DNA of 64,000 nucleotides, taken from Chaenocephalus aceratus. Its lineage: Eukaryota; Chordata; Actinopteri; Perciformes; Channichthyidae. The stretch is from contig CM043793.1 in the NCBI GenBank assembly GCA_023974075.1, positions 8,984,788 through 9,048,787 of the forward strand, read 5' to 3'. Of this stretch, positions 36,619-50,189 are shown in pieces (the stretch's first letter is position 1; each line of letters begins with the position of its first letter). The notes beneath the pieces are model-generated. The model was not told where the DNA came from and searched no databases. It saw only the letters and a list, made by a program, of their open reading frames with translations. Position numbers and translations under genes: made by a program.

Positions 36619-39600
36619 ACCATTACATTGGGTGTTAATAAACTGAAGTTGGCAAATTTAACATTTATTTCAGATAAAAACAATAAGTTCCCAATTATCT
36701 GAAGTCCCGTTAAAAGCCTCAAACTGGTCATCAGAGTAAATTTCACTGTTCACATTAGGCATTAGACTCAGTTTCAGCATGTCAATCGGATGCTAATTGG
36801 GACGCACTTTTCTCTTTTCATTCTCTCGAGAATATTTTGCTAATAATTTCAGTATATTTTCCTAAAATAGATTGATGAATGTTAGTGCCTTGAGAAACAC
36901 CATGAAATTCCACGAAACTGTTGATGTATGAGTTGAATCTGTTTGAGGCATGACACAACTTTTCCTGACCTTGAATACCTCATCCAAATAAAGCCATTAC
37001 AACAATAAAATGCCTCATTCAGAATCACCTTCTCTTTCATTTGCCTAAAGAGGTACTCCATGTTAAGAAGAGACACTTCGAAGCAGGGTATAATAAACAC
37101 AGCAGTATTAATGGATGGCTTGCAGCTGGAACAATCAGGGTTTCAGAAAGGTTAACAGCCAGCTCCAAACAGCCAGAGAGATAACATGAATGCTATCAGC
37201 AGGGGAGAGATTGAGAGGAGCTCCAAGTGCAGCTGGAGAATACTGTTACTACTTTTATTTGTAGTCCAACGTGTGTCAGGATGGGTGGGCATAAGCCAGA
37301 GACTGAAAATGAAAAACCACATTTCACTCTCAATCCAGTTCTGTCAGCTGCTCTCTCTTTAATCTGCTGGATATTCCCCCAGTCCAGAATGAAAGTGTGC
37401 CACAGTACGTCTGCTAATCCTGTACAACCAGGAAGCTATACTATAAATCTCATCTCACTCAATAGGCTTAGAACACACTGGCATACTCCCATAGCTGATG
37501 TAATAAACTCACTTTTAAGCACAATCAGATACAATGCTTGAGCTGGCCCTCTGTTTTATTCGGACTCATGAATGCCCTTTCATTCTGATTATCAAACTCT
37601 GTTGCGATTCAGACAGTGTATCAATGCAGCACGCCCTGCTTCTGCCCCCCAGAGAGCCAACTGCTGCTAATGAGTGTTTGAATTTAATTAGCTATTTAAC
37701 ATAGGAGGCCCTGGGTTTTTCTTTGCATATAATCATCAACACACCCTTGTAATCATTAAGGTTGTATTACATGCCGTTTTCCTTGATCTGAACTCTTGAT
37801 ATCATTAACTGAAATCATCTTAATACATATTATCCTGCAAACGGGAAAGACTAGACGGTGTGATGTGTTATGTATTCTTTGTCAGAAATCAGTAATGTAT
37901 AAATGAGTGAGACATGATGAAAGTATGATTTGGGTTAACACATTGTAATACTTATAATCTAATTTACTTCTTAACATCTCATGCGAGGATACAACAGAAA
38001 TCTGACTTCTAGCCGTCACCATCTTTGTTTTTGGAACGAGAAGTGAGAAAAAAGGTGTGGGTCAAAATACAACCGGTTGCTGAAAAGGAAGTGTTTGGTG
38101 ACCAAACATCAACTGAAAAAAAACACTGTGAAAGGGTTAAAGTGGAAACAGTAGTTTTGAGAGACCTATTAATCCCATGTAATGTATTTAGCAATAAATA
38201 ATGTTGATAGGTATTTTTTAAGTCTATTTAGCATTTTTGGAAAAATACATATCAATATATGTTTATGTTGGTTTTTTTCAAACCGAATCAGGCTAAAAAT
38301 AAAAGGTGTTTATCTGAGGATGAAGAGGAGGATGAAGAGGACGATGAAGAGGATGAAAGGTTGAAAGTGGAGATACAAATCTCATATCTGATACAGGAAA
38401 GGCTAAAAGTAGAGATTATGGAAAGGAGAAGTGAGGATATTTCAAATGTAATCATGTGGATCCACAGTCAATCTATGTAATCCCTGTAATCACATCGAGG
38501 GGATCAGTCTGCAGGATAGACAAGTCGGAGTGTGTGTTGGAGAGAAAACTCCCTTTGGGATGTTAGCTTTTGAAGACCATTTACTTGCACAAAAACTTAT
38601 GTAACACACTATAGGAAAGCAAAATAGGGCCTCTTTAACCTTTACAACCATTGTTATTCTTCACTGATTTGCTTTAGGGAGAATGGTGTGGTATGGGATT
38701 ATAGGTCCAAGTTACAGCATGTAGATTGAGTAGAACAGTAGGCGTCCCAGGACACTGCCTTGGGTGTTGGGTCACACCACATATGATGTTTTCTGATTTG
38801 TTATGTACGATTCAGACAAATAATTTCCTTCCAAAAATATAAGATTTGAACTATTTCAGAACTATACCAAAGAGACTGACCCATTTCTAAAGAAAGCTAT
38901 TTAATAGTTATAATAAAAAGGTAAAACATTGTTGTCAAGAGTGTTGTAGGCAGCACTAAGTACAAGGTGAATGAGGACACATATTTACTACCATTATTAC
39001 CTAAAAGCATTTAATCTGAGGTTATTTAAAACTTTTCAAGAATACAATTCTCAGTGAGGTGCGAATTTGATTGTTTAAACTTTTTAAAACCTTCTCTAAA
39101 CTTTCTTGAAAGCAGATAGGATGTCTGGATACCTGACATACTCTTACACAATAATATGAATTAGTCAATTCAGATTAGAAGAGATCAAACCTTATTTAAT
39201 AAAGAATTGTGTTTTTGATGACAGAAAAAAATGAAGTTTAGAAAATGTATTTATTCAATGGCCCTCCAAAAAAGATACTTTATGGAGAAAGAAACAAGAA
39301 GTATCATCACTTCCGCAATAAACAAAAGCGAAGTAGAATTTCCAAACTTGCCTACTTTTTACCCCCCATGGAATCACACTGGAATAGACAATTTATTAGA
39401 TGTATCGCTGACACATCCACTTATCTGAGCTCGGCATGTAATTTCATTTCCATCCATCCTACCGGCACCCTAGTTTGTATCCTGTGTCAGCCAGGCAACA
39501 GTCCAACAGGCAGCTGATGCTCACTTTCAATTTCAGTAAGGCCTATTAAAGCCAGCTAGCAGGTCAGATAGCAGTGCATATTGGTTCTGTTTTCATCTAA

Positions 39601-40160
39601 GGGCTGACAAACACTCTGAAGCTTCAATTTATCTTAATACATCCCAAGAGGTTGGTTCTAATATAAGTGACAATGAGCCAACACGTAAAAAGCAACTAAG
39701 AAAAGAGTGGTACAAAAAACTCAAGTCAATTCATACACACAAACTTGGTGCTATGGATCCATAATGAGAATGTATTTTCATAGTAAAATATTGTATTGCC
39801 ATCATGTGATAATTTGCAATCTCTAAATTTGCAAAAAGGCGACATATATGATATTGTGAACATCTATCTATTTAGCTATGGCAAAACTGATGATTAGTCC
39901 GATGTTACTTTTGTTGCGACATGAGCATTATGTCTGATTAGAGTACATTGAAAGGGTATATCATTAATCAGCAGTGTGTTGTCCATTTTAATAATCCTCA
40001 TATGCTAGTCTGAAGAGCTACATCAAGGCCCAAGTAAGTGCGCCGGCCATTAAAGCACATTTTCGTAGTGGCCAAACAGTTGTACTAAAATATCTGTGTC
40101 AGTACTTTTTACTTGCATTGGGAAAGTATGGAAGCCTGTCTGCGGCACAGGAAAAAAAAA
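36619..40160. other. unc13b intron stretch with no recognisable gene
   Basis: AT-rich intron sequence. I see only a short MITE-like fragment at about 38560-38640 (ACCATTTAC..TGCA and AACACACTATAGGAAAG, shared with 60325-60380) and a purine-rich GAGGATGAAGAGG run at 38318-38360. No frame here resembles a known protein. Confidence 0.6.
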
Positions 40161-40950
40161 AATCCTGTAAGGCATTATATTGAGATAGCTATCTCAATAT
40201 ATTGACTCAGCTATCTCAATATATTGACTTATTATCTCAATATATATATTTTATTGAAACAATTATGTCAAATACAGAATAAGGCACATAGACATCAATG
40301 TTCATCATATAAGCGGTACAACTTTATATTAATGTACACACATTAACCATCAACTAGTTGTTAATTAACATGCATATTAGCAGTATATTGGCTCTTTATT
40401 AGTCATGATAAAACACTTATTAATGCCTTATTCTACATGACCATATTTTACAAGTAATAGGCCATTAGTTGAGAGTTTTTCCTCAATAACCCTCAAATTA
40501 GTGTTTATTATTACAAGTAAGGAAGTTGTTGTACATGAGCTTTGGTCTTAATATGGTCTGCTCAATATGTCTAAATAACTCAAAATTAGGTATTTATATC
40601 TAAGAATATGTTCTCTATGTTAAAGTGAAGTCTTGTTCATAACCAATAAGCTAGTAGTTTGACTCTAATTGACCTGAACAGATTCCCTATTCTAAAGTTG
40701 CCTCCTCTTCACACTTTGTAAATACATTATAGCACACAACTACTGAAATTAACCTCAACAGCACATGAACAAAGTAGGCACACGTTGAAATATCTGTTTT
40801 ATTAAACCACTATAGAGAGGTTCAGACACATGTACCAAAACATGTTAAGTTTCTCCAAGGAACATATATACAGCCTGTACTTTTCAATAAAACAGATTTT
40901 TAACAGAGTTTATGTATTTGTGATCATACTATGTGTCCTGCTTGTTTGTA

Positions 40951-41200
40951 CTTACACAATAGGTGTACTGTTCTCTCTATGTGTTGTAGTGTCTCCGTAC
41001 GTACTTACACAATAGGTGTACTGTTCTCTCTATTTGTTGTAGTGTCTCCGTACGTACTTACACAATAGGTGTACTGTTCTCTCTATGTGTTGTAGTGTTT
41101 CCGTACGTACTTACACAATAGGTGTACTGTTCTCTTTATGTGTTGTAGTGTCTCCGTACGTACTTACACAATAGGTGTACTGTTCTCTCTATGTGTTGTC
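40951..41200. repeat. 53-bp tandem repeat, about 4.7 copies
   Basis: Units start CTTACACAATAGGTGTACTG at 40951, 41004, 41057, 41110 and 41163 and end TCTCCGTACGTA. The copies differ at only one or two bases, implying recent expansion. It lies in the centre of the foldback-like element. Confidence 0.97.
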
Positions 41201-41565
41201 CTGTCTCAGTGTGAACTTAGATTAAACAGCCAGCCAAACTCTTTTGAGAGCCAGGGAATGAGCAGCCATGCTCCTTTATTGACTTATTTGCAGTCCACTG
41301 ACATTCAAACGGAGTGAAACTATAAAAAAAGAAGTTACAAGGCACTTAATGATCTCATACATGCAAGTGTAACATACACAGATTACTTGTAGAATATGAT
41401 GACTAATAAAGAGCCAATATACTGCTAATATGCATGTTAATTAACAACTAGTTGATGGTGAATTTGTGTACCTTAATATGAAGTTGTACCGCTTATATGA
41501 TGAACATTGATGTCTATGTGCCTTATTCTGTATTTCACATAATTGTTTCAATAAAAAAAAAAATA

Positions 41566-42290
41566 TATAACTCAATATATTGAGAGAGCTATGTCAATAT
41601 ATTGAGATAGCTAAGTCATATATTAAGATAGCTAAGTCATATATTGAGATAGCTAAGTCATATATTGAGATAGCTAAGTCATATATTGAGATAGCCAAGT
41701 CATATATTGAGATAGCCAAGTCATATATTGAGATAGTAAGTCAATATATTGAGATAGTAAGTCAATATATTGAGATTGTAAGTCAATATATTGAGATAGT
41801 AAGTCAATATATTGAGATAGCTAAGTCAGTATATTGAGATAGCTAAGTCAATATATTGAGATAGTAAGTCAATATATTGAGATAGTAAGCCAATATATTG
41901 AGATAGCTAAGTCAATATATTGAGATAGCTAAGTCAATATATTGAGATAGTAAGTCAATATATTGAGATAGTAAGTCAATATATTGAGATTGTAAGTCAA
42001 TATATTGAGATAGTAAGTCAATATATTGAGATAGTAAGTCAATATATTGAGATAGCTAAGTCAGTATATTGAGATAGCTAAGTCAGTATATTGAGATAGT
42101 AAGTCAATATATTGAGATAGTAAGTCAATATATTGAGATAGTAAGTCAATATATTGAGATAGTAAGTCAATATATTGAGATAGTAAGTCAATATATTGAG
42201 ATAGTAAGTCAATATATTGAGATAGTAAGTCAATATATTGAGATAGCTAAGTCATATATTGAGATAGTAAGTCAATATATTGACAATATA
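41566..42290. repeat. 21-22-bp minisatellite (GATAGTAAGTCAATATATTGA), about 34 copies
   Basis: Units alternate between GATAGTAAGTC (21 bp) and GATAGCTAAGTC (22 bp) forms, with a leftmost block lacking CA (AAGTCATATATTGA). Each unit contains the palindrome CAATATATTG. It forms the outer part of the right arm of the foldback-like element; the left arm has only about three to four inverted units. Confidence 0.95.
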
Positions 42291-42484
42291 GAGACGTCTT
42301 CTAATCAGTCAATATTTTTTTAAAACAAATTCAACTAGCAGTTGTTATAGCTATAACTGTTATAGCCTTTATTTAAATCCTTAGGGTCTTAGGATGTGAA
42401 ATGTGCTAATAGCCGTATCCAGCATTATTTTCTCTCTCCACTCATTTGTCTGAGCCAAGACCTGCTGACATGCTGTTTTGGAGG

Positions 42485-42621
42485 CGGGGCTCTCTATGGG
42501 CCCAGCTACAGGTAACCTAGCTCTCAAGAGTCAGGCCACTTTGGCTTCATGCGCCACTGAGCAAATTTCATAGGAATGAACGGGGTCCAGCCTCCAACGC
42601 TTTATCCAGTTCTCTTTATAT
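42485..42621. repeat. Dispersed repeat, inverted copy of 11465-11560
   Basis: TTCATGCGCCACTGAGCA, TTCATAGGAATGAACG, CCTCCAACGC and CCAGTTCTCT recur inverted near 11465-11560. Its class is unknown. The hAT element at 42622 inserted at its edge. Confidence 0.6.
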
Positions 42622-43679
42622 TAGTGCTGTCAAAATTATCGCGTTAACGGCGGTAATTAATTTTTGGAATTAATTGCGTTAAAATATTTAACGCATTTAA
42701 CGCATGTGCAGAATGGCCCGCCCCATACGTGCCACCAGTGGCAGCGCCAGGGTATGTCTGGGGTAGGCTACACCCATACCAAGAAATGGCTTAGCCCCAC
42801 CATGAAAAATGATGTTAAAGTAAGCAAAATAAAGTCTGCCAACTCGCGCGGAGTAAATTGCACAGACAGCAGTTAGTAAGATTGATTTCAGTAGCCACGG
42901 TTTTGAAAACTTTTGTCACGTAGTGATCGTCTTCTCAATAGAACATCTTTGATAACGGCGTGGTGTTGTTGCAGGAAGTCCCGACGGAGAATACTCTTGC
43001 TGTAGTACAGGGCAGAGCCATATAATAGTAATAATGTGGCTCTGGTACAGGGGTGCACATAACTGGTACGCAGGTTATGTGCGTAATCTGAAATGCGTAC
43101 CGTCACTTGTGTCACAAAGCGCATTTGCGTACCGACGTACTTGTGAAGCTTTTCCAGAAGGCGGTTAGATCACCGGACGACAGAGTCGGTCTCCGTGTGC
43201 ACAGACAGGGCTGCTGTTAACGTCAGTCTGTACAACGGAACTGTGCCAAAACTACGCCAACCGGCTGCGGAGGGAGACTCCCCCCATCACTGGAGAACTG
43301 CGCTAAAACAGCTGATCACAACGTTCACACTCTGTGGTCATGAAGTACTCCACTAGCCCCCCCCCCTCTGTCGACTTTCCTGAAGTACTCCCCCGTTGAT
43401 AGAAATCAACACGTAATGAATTAAGACCCCACGGTTTGATGATTGATAGGTGTGTGGGTTGTCTTTCATTTTGACATGCAGAAAAATGTTATAATAAACA
43501 TACATACTGTATGTTAAATGGATATATCCGCCTTCTTTCATTTATCTTTCCATTCCCACAACAATATACATACATAAATGGCATATTTTGGACATAGTTC
43601 GAATGGTGATTAATCATGATTAATTAATTTTTAAGCTGTGATTAATCTGATTAAAAATTGTAATCGTTTGACAGCCCTA
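42622..43679. mobile_element. Non-autonomous hAT element (AGGGCTGTCAAA ends), copy 2, inverted
   Basis: The ends TAGTGCTGTCAAAATT and CGTTTGACAGCCCTA are flanked by perfect TSDs CTTTATAT (42614-42621 and 43680-43687). Its length is 1,058 bp. It is highly similar, in opposite orientation, to 22212-23184. Non-coding. Confidence 0.93.
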
Positions 43680-43874
43680 CTTTATATATATGTGAGCTAC
43701 ATACAGAAAGAATGCTTAATTGAAACTAGAATATATGTTTTGCAAAATAATTTAAAAAAGCTTTAATCTGCAGATCCTTCCAGTAGGGTAACACATAAAC
43801 CTCAAGAGGTTTCTACAGACCAGATACATTTTCAGGAAGTTTATATCGTATGCACCCTTGTTTCAAATAACTCA

Positions 43875-44060
43875 ATCTCAATCTTTATTTATTTATATAG
43901 CACATTTAAAACAACCTTCAGTTGACCAAAGTGCTGTACAGGCAGTAACTACAATATTAAATAACACAATGGGAGTACAATAATAAAACAATAATTAAAA
44001 AATTAATAAAAAGCACAATAACGAGAAACATATAAAAAATAAATAAATAAAAAAACACAT
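43875..44060 (-). mobile_element. L2-type LINE 3' tail fragment
   Basis: TTTATTTATTTATATAGCAC followed by AAAGTGCTGTACAGG is the 3' end signature of fish L2-like LINEs in reverse orientation (compare 25150-25200 and 56610-56660). Only the tail remains. Confidence 0.6.
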
Positions 44061-44315
44061 ACAAATAACTGATGTAATTATGGCTAAAAAGGAGGTTCTG
44101 GGTTTTAATTGAAAAATCCCTGCAATAGATAAAGACGATAGAGTAAGTAATAAGATTTACAATACGATTATAATTTACTGTCAGATCGAGTCTGACATTT
44201 TTCTTGCATCACAGCAGCTCCATTTGCAACAAGGACAATGATTTAAGAAAAGATACAAGGGACAAACATTTTACAAAACATCACGATCACTGAAGAGAAA
44301 CAAGACCCTCTAGCG

Positions 44316-44660
44316 CAGTGTTTCTCAAACTTTTTCATACCAAGGACCACTTAATCAATAAAAAAACACTCGCGGACCACCTAACTCCACAAATATCCAA
44401 AAACACATCGTTTTTTACAAATCGCCTGAAAATGGTACAAAAAAGTGGCCACATGTGTGATGAAGGTGTTTATCTGCTATATCATGCAATCGAAAGTGAA
44501 ACTTAAGCTCGCTCCATTGCGGAGATATTCCCACGAGAGTGCGGAAAACTTAAATTTATTTATTTATTTAAAATGTAAAATGTTACCAATATACTCACGG
44601 ACCACTAGGGGGCGCTCACGGACCACCAGTGGTCCGCGGACCACACTTTGAGAAGCACTG
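44316..44660. mobile_element. hAT-type MITE
   Basis: The ends CAGTGTTTCTCAAAC and GTTTGAGAAGCACTG (here CTTTGAGAAGCACTG) are inverted. Flanks CTCTAGCG (44308-44315) and CTCGAGCG (44661-44668) agree at 7 of 8 positions. Internal CGGACCAC motifs repeat near the right end. Non-coding. Confidence 0.9.
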
Positions 44661-45115
44661 CTCGAGCGTACATTTGAACAGGGATTTAGCTCTGTATTTA
44701 ATTTGAGGATTGACTGCTGTACAAAAGAATGCTTCAGTCTGAACTTATTATATCCCTGTGTCATGTTTTGATCATAACAATTCATATTCGCTGTTCAGGA
44801 CATGGTTGGGGTCAGAGACGATGTAGTTGGACAGCATCGATATGTGGTTATGGTAGGCTGATTAATAGAGTCTCTTAAAAGGTTTACCTACAATCTTTGA
44901 GCAGATTTTTAACTGGTGGAGCAGTTTTGACTTTAAAGCGGTAGACAAACACTTGTACCATGTAGTACTGCAGTACTGTAGAACACTCAGAATCACATAT
45001 GTAAACAACAGAAGAAGAATGTGTCTACTCGCCCTGAGGGGCATGAGGCGGCAGAGAAAATAGATTCTTTGTTTTGTTTTATTTAAAGTAAGAGCAGCAG
45101 CAGGGCGATACTCAC

Positions 45116-45215
45116 AACATGAAGTCCTGCTCCCAACATGGCTGGTCCCCTCGGACTGTGATGGTAGTACTCTTCACATTTTGCACCTTTAAAGTGACAT
45201 AGGCGTTGAATTTGT
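45116..45215 (-). CDS. unc13b: unc13b exon, start of C2A ([17 protein letters not shown])
   Basis: The acceptor TTTTCCAG precedes A45215 and the donor ATGTT|GTGAGT has GT at 45115-45114. The exon is 100 nt, entering with 2 nt (AC) of a split Asp codon and exiting with 2 nt (TT) of a Phe codon. It encodes [20 protein letters not shown] and WEQDFMF, matching [17 protein letters not shown] and WEQDFMF of Munc13 C2A. It is the most 5' exon found. The exon expected to encode the MSLLC-like start was not located to the right and may lie outside the window or be hidden by its shortness. Confidence 0.95.
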
Positions 45216-46351
45216 CTGGAAAAGAAAATAAAGAAAATAAAGTTGGTCTTTTATCTTAACATGTTTGTACCATTGCAGACTTTAGTGACCCATCCCACTT
45301 CATTGATTTAACTTCAAGGGAAATAAATTCCCTCGGCATAACAATACAGTAAACAGACATCATTAAGCTGAGAAGCCTCTCTTGAGCGCATTAAAGAAGG
45401 GGAGATTGATGGAGGCTAAAACATTTAAAAACATGAAATATTTTTTTTAGACAAGGAACAAATAATTTACTCTATTGACACTGAAGAAAAACACGGACAA
45501 ACAATTAGTCAGACAATGGACTCAATTCAGAAATTAATATTATACAAATTAACTGATAAACAGCTGCGAGATATGACCAAAAAACACATAGCTTATGCTA
45601 ATATTAGCCTTTGCTATACATAAGGCATTTTCCTTTAAATCACAGAACAGTGCGAAGACCATAAACCCCTCTTGGCAGTATTTGTATGCAAAACTCTCCG
45701 AGAGCATTGTTGAAGTGATAGTCGGATTAAAGGCAGTAAACAAAAATGCAAAAATATTAAATAAAGATGCGTCACAAATATGAAGGAGGACAATTTAGTC
45801 TTCCACTCCAGAAGTGAAAGGAGAAAGACAGAAATGAATAGACATAAACCACCGCCTCTTAAATAAGTGACTTGTTCCTTTTGAATAAGGCCCATTTGCA
45901 AGAGGTGAACACTACTAACTATAAAAGCACCAAACAGGGAACACTTTGTACTAAAAAAAGAGCCACCTCAGTTGAGGAACAACAGTACTACATTTTCTCA
46001 TCACACACTGAGGGCTGTACAGAGATCTATAAACTGTAACTCCTTCCTTCTTTGATATGCCATTGTTGATTTGTGCTTAATGTATTCATATGTTGTCATG
46101 TCAAAGCTACACTTGGTTATTCTACAAAGATCAGCTGCTGCAATGACAATAACCCTCTCTTTTTCCTGGAAGTTGCTCCTTGCTGTCATTGAAGGTGTGG
46201 GTTTATTATTCCATTACGTGGGCAATGTGGAACACTTTGACGTTAATGGAAGCATCAAACTGTCGTTGTCCTTTCGTTCTCCTGCACACTTGCACCCATT
46301 TACAAAGATGTATTGTTGATGCTGCATAGGTGCTCATTTAATATTCTAGTT
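45216..46351. other. unc13b intron, no other feature seen
   Basis: No repeat ends, LINE motifs or convincing frames. Together with 44669-45115 this is ordinary intron sequence flanking the C2A exon. Confidence 0.6.
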
Positions 46352-47332
46352 CTTAAAGAGCAACTTGCAGGTAGTTTTTTTTACTACATTTATGCTTAAC
46401 CTTGCCTGAAAATAACAATTAAAAATGTTAAAGCAGGATTTGATATGTTTTACAAGACATAAGGGCAGGAATTCAGAGGAAAAGGAGCCGTTTTGAGCTC
46501 TGTTACTAAAAACTAAAAACGTTTTTTAACGTCATACGTCAAACGCGTCATATCCCTTAGCAAAAAAATCTATAACATCCTATAGAATCCTATAGAATCT
46601 TGTAGAAATCTATAGCATGTTATAGAACATAGTCGTATTTGTAAGCCATGCTAAAGAATTCTATAGAATACTATAGAAATCTCTAGATCATTCTGTAGAA
46701 TACTATAAATGTGTACTTTTCTATAAACTTCTATAATTAAAACTATAACAATCTAAAGTATTCTATAGGACAGAACCGACTCATGACATATCTGTAGAAA
46801 TCTATAGAAATCTATAGAAATTTGTAGAAATCTATAGCATTCAAAGAAAACATGCATGACATTTTCTCTCTGATGCAACCTATACTAAATTCTATAGAAT
46901 TCTATAAAACTCGTCTTTAAATTGGAATAGAGAAAATCATAGTAATCTACATAATTTTGTGGAACTGAGCTGCTTTGCAAAAGCTGTATGGGTCCCTTTG
47001 AAATCTTTACAACTGTATACTGGATTATGTGCCCAATTAAATTATGTAACCTATACATAACCATATACAACCATACAACATATTGGAATGGAACTCTAAA
47101 CTGAATGAATGTCACTGTCCTTGTAATCTGATGTAAATGCTCCAGGATTTCTGTGACTGCATCTGTATGTATACATTGATCACTTTTGTTATGTAACTAA
47201 TTATCTGTTACAACTGGAGATTAAAGCTAAGTGACATATAACACTATCTATTGTTAGTGTGAGTCTGTTATAAACAACTCATTGGAGTCTGCAGTACTCT
47301 ACTCTGTTTTGCAGTCTATTATACACTGTAAA

Positions 47333-47700
47333 AAAATATCGTAATTTTACAGGAAATAACTGTAAATGTTTATAGTAATTATCATGTTTTTTTAAATAAC
47401 TTGCAAAATCCTGTAAAATGGCAGATATTAACTATAAATTAACAACCCAAAACATTATTTTCAGTATTTTGACAATAACCACAAATAACGTTTATTTCCT
47501 TTTTTTTACAGTAAATTTACTATATAATATTTACAGTATTTTTGCACTTTCAGAAAATAAATGCAGATGTCCGTCAAATAAAAAGTATTATCTGTAATTA
47601 AATATGTAACTCGTAATATAAAAGTGTATTACTATTATAAGACTTTAAGATTTTCTTTGTAATTTTAAGGTAATCATAAAACTGTAAAAAAAGCGTCAAA
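47333..47700. repeat. Region rich in CTGTAAAA/TTTTACAG motifs
   Basis: It starts CACTGTAAAAAAATATCG and contains many TTTTACAG and CTGTAAAA words in both orientations. The same words return at 51160-51560. This resembles the subterminal repeats of fish CACTA/EnSpm-like elements, and CACTG is a possible terminus, but no matching right end was found. Confidence 0.4.
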
Positions 47701-48219
47701 TAAAAAAAATGTAATTAAAACCTTTTTACATACATAATTTTCTCAATATTCGATTGAATCCACCACAAACACAAAATATCCAATGTTGAAACAAAAGTAA
47801 ATAAATATGTTCTCATTAAATTCCTAACTTACTATATTGTAAACATCTACAGTTGACAATATCATTAAAAAAAATTAAAATGATAGAAAGTGGAGACATT
47901 TCTGCAGGGAGGATCAAGGTTTAAAACACACACTGTTTACTCAACAAGTCACAGTTATCCTTGTTTTTTTTCTCCCATTGGTCAATATACAGTAATAAGC
48001 CTTAGTTTTACAGTATAATGTATAGTTTTCAGATTCTGGCCGACAGCCAGAGCTACGGCAATTGAAATAGAATTCAGCCAAAACACGGCAGACAAGTCAG
48101 GCATGTTTGGAATGAGTCCACAGCACTCCTGATTGGTTAATATAAACGTAATCGAAGAAACCTGCCAATGAGAACTGTCGCGCCTGTCGTTCACATTTGA
48201 AACATCCACGTCAGTTTGA

Positions 48220-49390
48220 GTGGGTCTCCTCCTGCGAGCTACAGCTGTCTGTATGTCTGCTGCAGGATTTTATGGATTAATATCGGGATCATTTTACACG
48301 TTAAATATGAGCATCGGGACGTCAACAAAGAACAGAAGACTTGAGATCTGGTGAGTCCTGCAACTGTAATGGAGTTAAATATGTATTTAGATAATCCTTA
48401 GTTTGTGAATGTTTTATTTTTTATTTAAGGTTACGTTTCTTCTTCTAGTTAGCTGAGTGTCTTCCCGTTAAGTTGGTATTCATCATTAATAGGTTGTTAA
48501 ATGATAAGAAGCCCTGACATGCTGTTTCTTGCAAGATGTTGCGCCCGGGAACCTGGTTTAACAGGTGGCTGCTAACGTTAGCTTACAGTTTATTGCAGTG
48601 CTGCCCCCCCACCTTCTCGTCTCCAACACGGGAGAATTACACATAAACATGCAGCGGGGTGTCACAATGTTGTCGCCAAGTTTAATGTAAAGTTTCACAG
48701 CTTTCTTATAGCGGAATCTAGTTTGTTAATGTTCAGTAACAGCTAGCATAGTATAAATAGCTAACCGCTAACGTTCGGCTAACTTGCTAGTTAGCTCTGC
48801 TCTATATATTACAAGCTAACATGACTAGCTAATGTCACACTGTGTGAACTAAAATACTTTTTGTATTACTACATCATACATGCTTGGTCCAAATCACTGC
48901 TAAAATTAATTATTTTTGAAAATGTATAGTAAAGAAACACTCAGCCATGCATGAAATAACATGGCAAAAATAATACGGGTAATGTTTGACCCATGTTGTG
49001 CCTTAGAAGTGTAGTGATACAAACATGATTTTTATTCAAAAAGTAAGAAAGGGAAAAATACAAATTTGGTGTTGATCCAAAACAGGTTAATTGAGGAATA
49101 CCTGGAATCCTGAATGGTTAAAATAATTTATTGCAAAGATATTTACAATTAAAACTAATTCGGGTCACTTTTGACACATGTTGGTTGTATGTTGTTGTGT
49201 AACAAAGGGTTAACATGACGGCTGTGATGTTCACTCTTTTGACAGAGCACCAGTGGACAGTGAGGACTATGGAAGAGAAGATGTGATGGCTTTGTGTGGA
49301 AAGCTGCTGACGCCAGCCTGTGTCCCTCATCAGTCTCTCCAGGCAGCACCCAGCTATTCTTCCATCTTGCAGATGAAAAGACTTTGATAT
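48220..49390 (+). ncRNA. Possible spliced non-coding transcript (two exons)
   Basis: A GC-richer stretch ends at 48350 with a consensus donor (ATCTG|GTGAGT). At 49246 an acceptor (CTCTTTTGACAG) opens a 145-bp segment that ends at 49390 with another consensus donor (GATAT|GTGAGTAA). Neither segment has a long frame. The arrangement could be an untranslated leader of a transposon gene or a lncRNA. Splice-site consensus is the only evidence. Confidence 0.3.
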
Positions 49391-50189
49391 GTGAGTAATA
49401 ACTAACTTGTGTCTAACATAGTATTGAATGTGGTTTAGTAAAGTATTTAAAAATACCCCACATTGTACATGTACAGGACAATCAGACCTTGTTCAACAAA
49501 GATCATAAGACAATTGTTTTGTCTTTGAGGTACAGCCGCAGCAGAGAGTCTGAGTTTGAAGAAAGCACTAACGTTTTATTTAGTGTTGTTTAATCAATCA
49601 ATATTTACTGGTCTTGAATTTCCTCACTGGATTACAAAATGCTCGAATCTTATAGTACAGGGACATTATGCAGATTTAATCACCTGAAGATGAAAATATA
49701 GATTCATCGATATGTACCATTTTAAGGAAATAGACTGTTAGTGGTATTGACTGAAGCTCCGCAGCTGTAGCTAGGCGCTGCTAATGAAAACTCAAGTGCT
49801 CAATTTGTTGGTTTTTCTTTATTATTAAGAATTGAGCAAGCATATCTTCCTCTTCGAAATCCCAGTTGTACTTCGCTAACACGTAGTGCCTGGGAGGGTG
49901 TGTTTGATTGTTCCCACCCTTACCTCACTTATGAACTAGGTCATGTTAGACAAGCAATCCAGTGGTTAGTTTTAGGGTCACCTCCATTGTTTTATTTTTT
50001 ATTTATTCACTTTAAGAGAAAGGGATTTCAGAAACAAGTCTCCCAAGTTTGTCTCGAGGTAAAATTAACAAAAGCTAACTGTTGTTAGACTATGTTCCCC
50101 CCTTCTAAACTTATGAAATAATCAATGCCCTGATAATAACATCCATCATTATGGTTTACTAATAGTTATCACTTCACTTCCTCCTCCAG

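Larger units (their letters stand above)
40165..42293. mobile_element. Foldback-like element with long inverted arms
   Basis: About 150 bp at 40251-40406 is nearly identical to the reverse complement of 41401-41552 (for example CATCAACTAGTTGTTAATTA and CATCATATAAGCGGTACAAC). Outside each arm is a minisatellite of GAGATAGcTAAGTCAATATATT units, about 80 bp on the left and 720 bp on the right. The centre carries a 53-bp tandem array. No protein-coding frame is present. TSDs were not identified. Confidence 0.8.

Noticed and set aside
40951..42290. Regularly spaced repeats resembling a CRISPR array (also 32929-33160, 50271-50447, 51918-52845)
   Set aside because: Units are directly adjacent with no unique spacers, lie in a vertebrate intron or transposons, and no cas genes exist.
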